Positions 14,947-15,616 of a DNA stretch of 15,616 nucleotides are shown here, piece by piece. Under the pieces are notes generated by a model, which was given only the letters and a program-made list of their open reading frames with translations, was not told the origin of the DNA and did not search any database. Each line of letters opens with the position of its first letter. The first letter of the stretch is position 1. Position numbers and translations under genes: made by a program. The DNA is from an uncultured bacterium (GTDB lineage: Bacteria > Bacillota > Clostridia > Lachnospirales > Anaerotignaceae): assembly GCA_905214825.1 (NCBI GenBank), contig CAJMNV010000032.1:1-15616 (forward strand). The letters run 5' to 3'.

Positions 14947-15017
14947 GCAGATGTAGTTCATTGGTAGAATGAAAGCTTCCCAAGCTTTAGAGGCGGGTTC
15001 GATTCCCGTCATCTGCT
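14947..15017 (+). tRNA. tRNA-Gly (CCC anticodon)
   Basis: The 71 bases form a complete cloverleaf. The acceptor stem is GCAGATG with CATCTGC. The anticodon stem AAAGC/GCTTT encloses the loop TTCCCAA, giving anticodon CCC. The T arm is GCGGG TTCGATT CCCGT, and the discriminator base is T, typical of bacterial glycine tRNAs. CCA is not encoded. No hairpin terminator follows before the NADAR gene 59 nt downstream, so the two may share a transcript. Confidence 0.95.
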
Positions 15018-15076
15018 TTTTCAGACAATATATTTTTTGATATTATCTTACAACAGAAAAAATAAGGAGAGATACT

Positions 15077-15553
15077 ATGCGACAAATTATCGGGTTTCAC
15101 AATCCTGATGAAAGTTATGGTTATTTGAGCAACTGGTATTTATCAGAATTTAACATAAAAAACATCACATTTTGTTCTATGGAGCAATATATGATGTATC
15201 AAAAAGCGATGTTGTTTCAAGATATTATCACAGCAGAACAAATTTTACAAACCAGTAACCAAGGACATATCAAAATGTTGGGACGTTCCGTAAAAAATTA
15301 TAATGACATCATATGGAATGGTATGCGTCAACTCATTGTATATGAAGGACTTTTGGCAAAATTTCAACAAAATGAGGATTTACATCAAAAACTATTGCAT
15401 ACAAATGATGCAATACTTGCAGAATGTGCTGTACAAGACCGTATTTGGGGCATTGGATTATCTATGACAGATGAAAATCGTTTTAATATATCAAAATGGC
15501 GTGGACAAAATTTATTGGGATTTGCTTTAATGCAAGTTAGAAATTCTTTATAA
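15077..15553 (+). CDS. NADAR family protein (YbiA-like, DUF1768)
   Basis: The 158-aa product matches the length and conserved blocks of the NADAR family: YLSNWY (16-21), SMEQYMMYQKA (34-44) with the conserved Glu and Lys, LGR (68-70), WNGMRQLI (80-87), LAECAVQDRIWGIGL (114-128) and WRGQNLLG (141-148). Known members are cytoplasmic N-glycosidases, either cleaving early riboflavin intermediates or removing ADP-ribose from guanine in DNA as antitoxins to DarT2-like toxins. Which of these applies cannot be read here; no DarT or riboflavin gene is in the window. AAGGAG lies 9 nt before the ATG. It follows tRNA-Gly with no terminator between and is closed by its own terminator, so it seems to be a lone gene, possibly transcribed from the tRNA promoter. 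Confidence 0.9.
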   Translation: MRQIIGFHNPDESYGYLSNWYLSEFNIKNITFCSMEQYMMYQKAMLFQDIITAEQILQTSNQGHIKMLGRSVKNYNDIIWNGMRQLIVYEGLLAKFQQNEDLHQKLLHTNDAILAECAVQDRIWGIGLSMTDENRFNISKWRGQNLLGFALMQVRNSL

Positions 15554-15556
15554 CCA

Positions 15557-15597
15557 AAAGGAGAAGTCTAAAAGACTTCTCCTTTATTATTTTTTAA
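15557..15597 (+). terminator. Intrinsic terminator of the NADAR gene
   Basis: AAAGGAGAAGTC (15557-15568) pairs perfectly with GACTTCTCCTTT (15574-15585) around a 5-nt TAAAA loop, followed by a T-rich tail. It starts 4 nt after the stop codon. Confidence 0.9.
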
Positions 15598-15616
15598 AAT
15601 AAAAATCAAATAAAAA

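Overview
The window looks like chromosome of a low-GC, anaerobic, Gram-positive-type bacterium, most likely in the Clostridia. The evidence is AT-rich DNA, strong AAGGAGG-type ribosome binding sites, U-tailed hairpin terminators, an SLH surface protein, and an acyl-CoA dehydrogenase operon whose EtfB carries the GRQAIDGDTAQVGP motif typical of flavin-bifurcating anaerobes. The genus cannot be fixed from the sequence. No mobile element, CRISPR array or phage gene is visible.

Layout. Positions 1-2247 (minus strand) hold an operon in the order acyl-CoA dehydrogenase, etfB, etfA; etfA runs off the left edge. Diverging from it at 2451 is a PAS/AAA+ sigma-54 activator. The 203-bp gap between them holds a full-consensus -24/-12 (sigma-54) promoter facing the dehydrogenase and repeated TTCTAACA-like octamers at enhancer distance. 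Next come a YgjP/DUF45 metallopeptidase-like gene (3975-4688) and initiator tRNA-fMet with its own promoter and terminator (4731-4881). An SLH-anchored exported protein with seven degenerate beta-rich repeats follows (5080-7461).

Positions 7731-11046 form a polar amino acid ABC transporter cluster: lipoprotein binding protein, permease, ATPase, and a DapF-fold, two-cysteine amino acid racemase resembling histidine racemases. A stack of hairpins separates the binding-protein gene from the permease gene. A bidirectional terminator then separates the cluster from a minus-strand group: a small Cys-rich protein (11099-11416), ftsH (11502-13370) and murA (13494-14759). At the right end are tRNA-Gly(CCC) with a near-consensus promoter and a NADAR-family gene (15077-15553) with a clean terminator.

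How the genes may work together. The left third reads as a regulated redox module: the activator would open the sigma-54 promoter and drive a dehydrogenase/Etf complex that reduces a short-chain enoyl-CoA such as crotonyl-CoA or acryloyl-CoA. The middle reads as an amino acid uptake module linked to a stereochemical conversion. The least explained parts are the Cys-rich mini-protein with its unusual leader, the two intercistronic hairpin stacks, and the repeats of the SLH protein.
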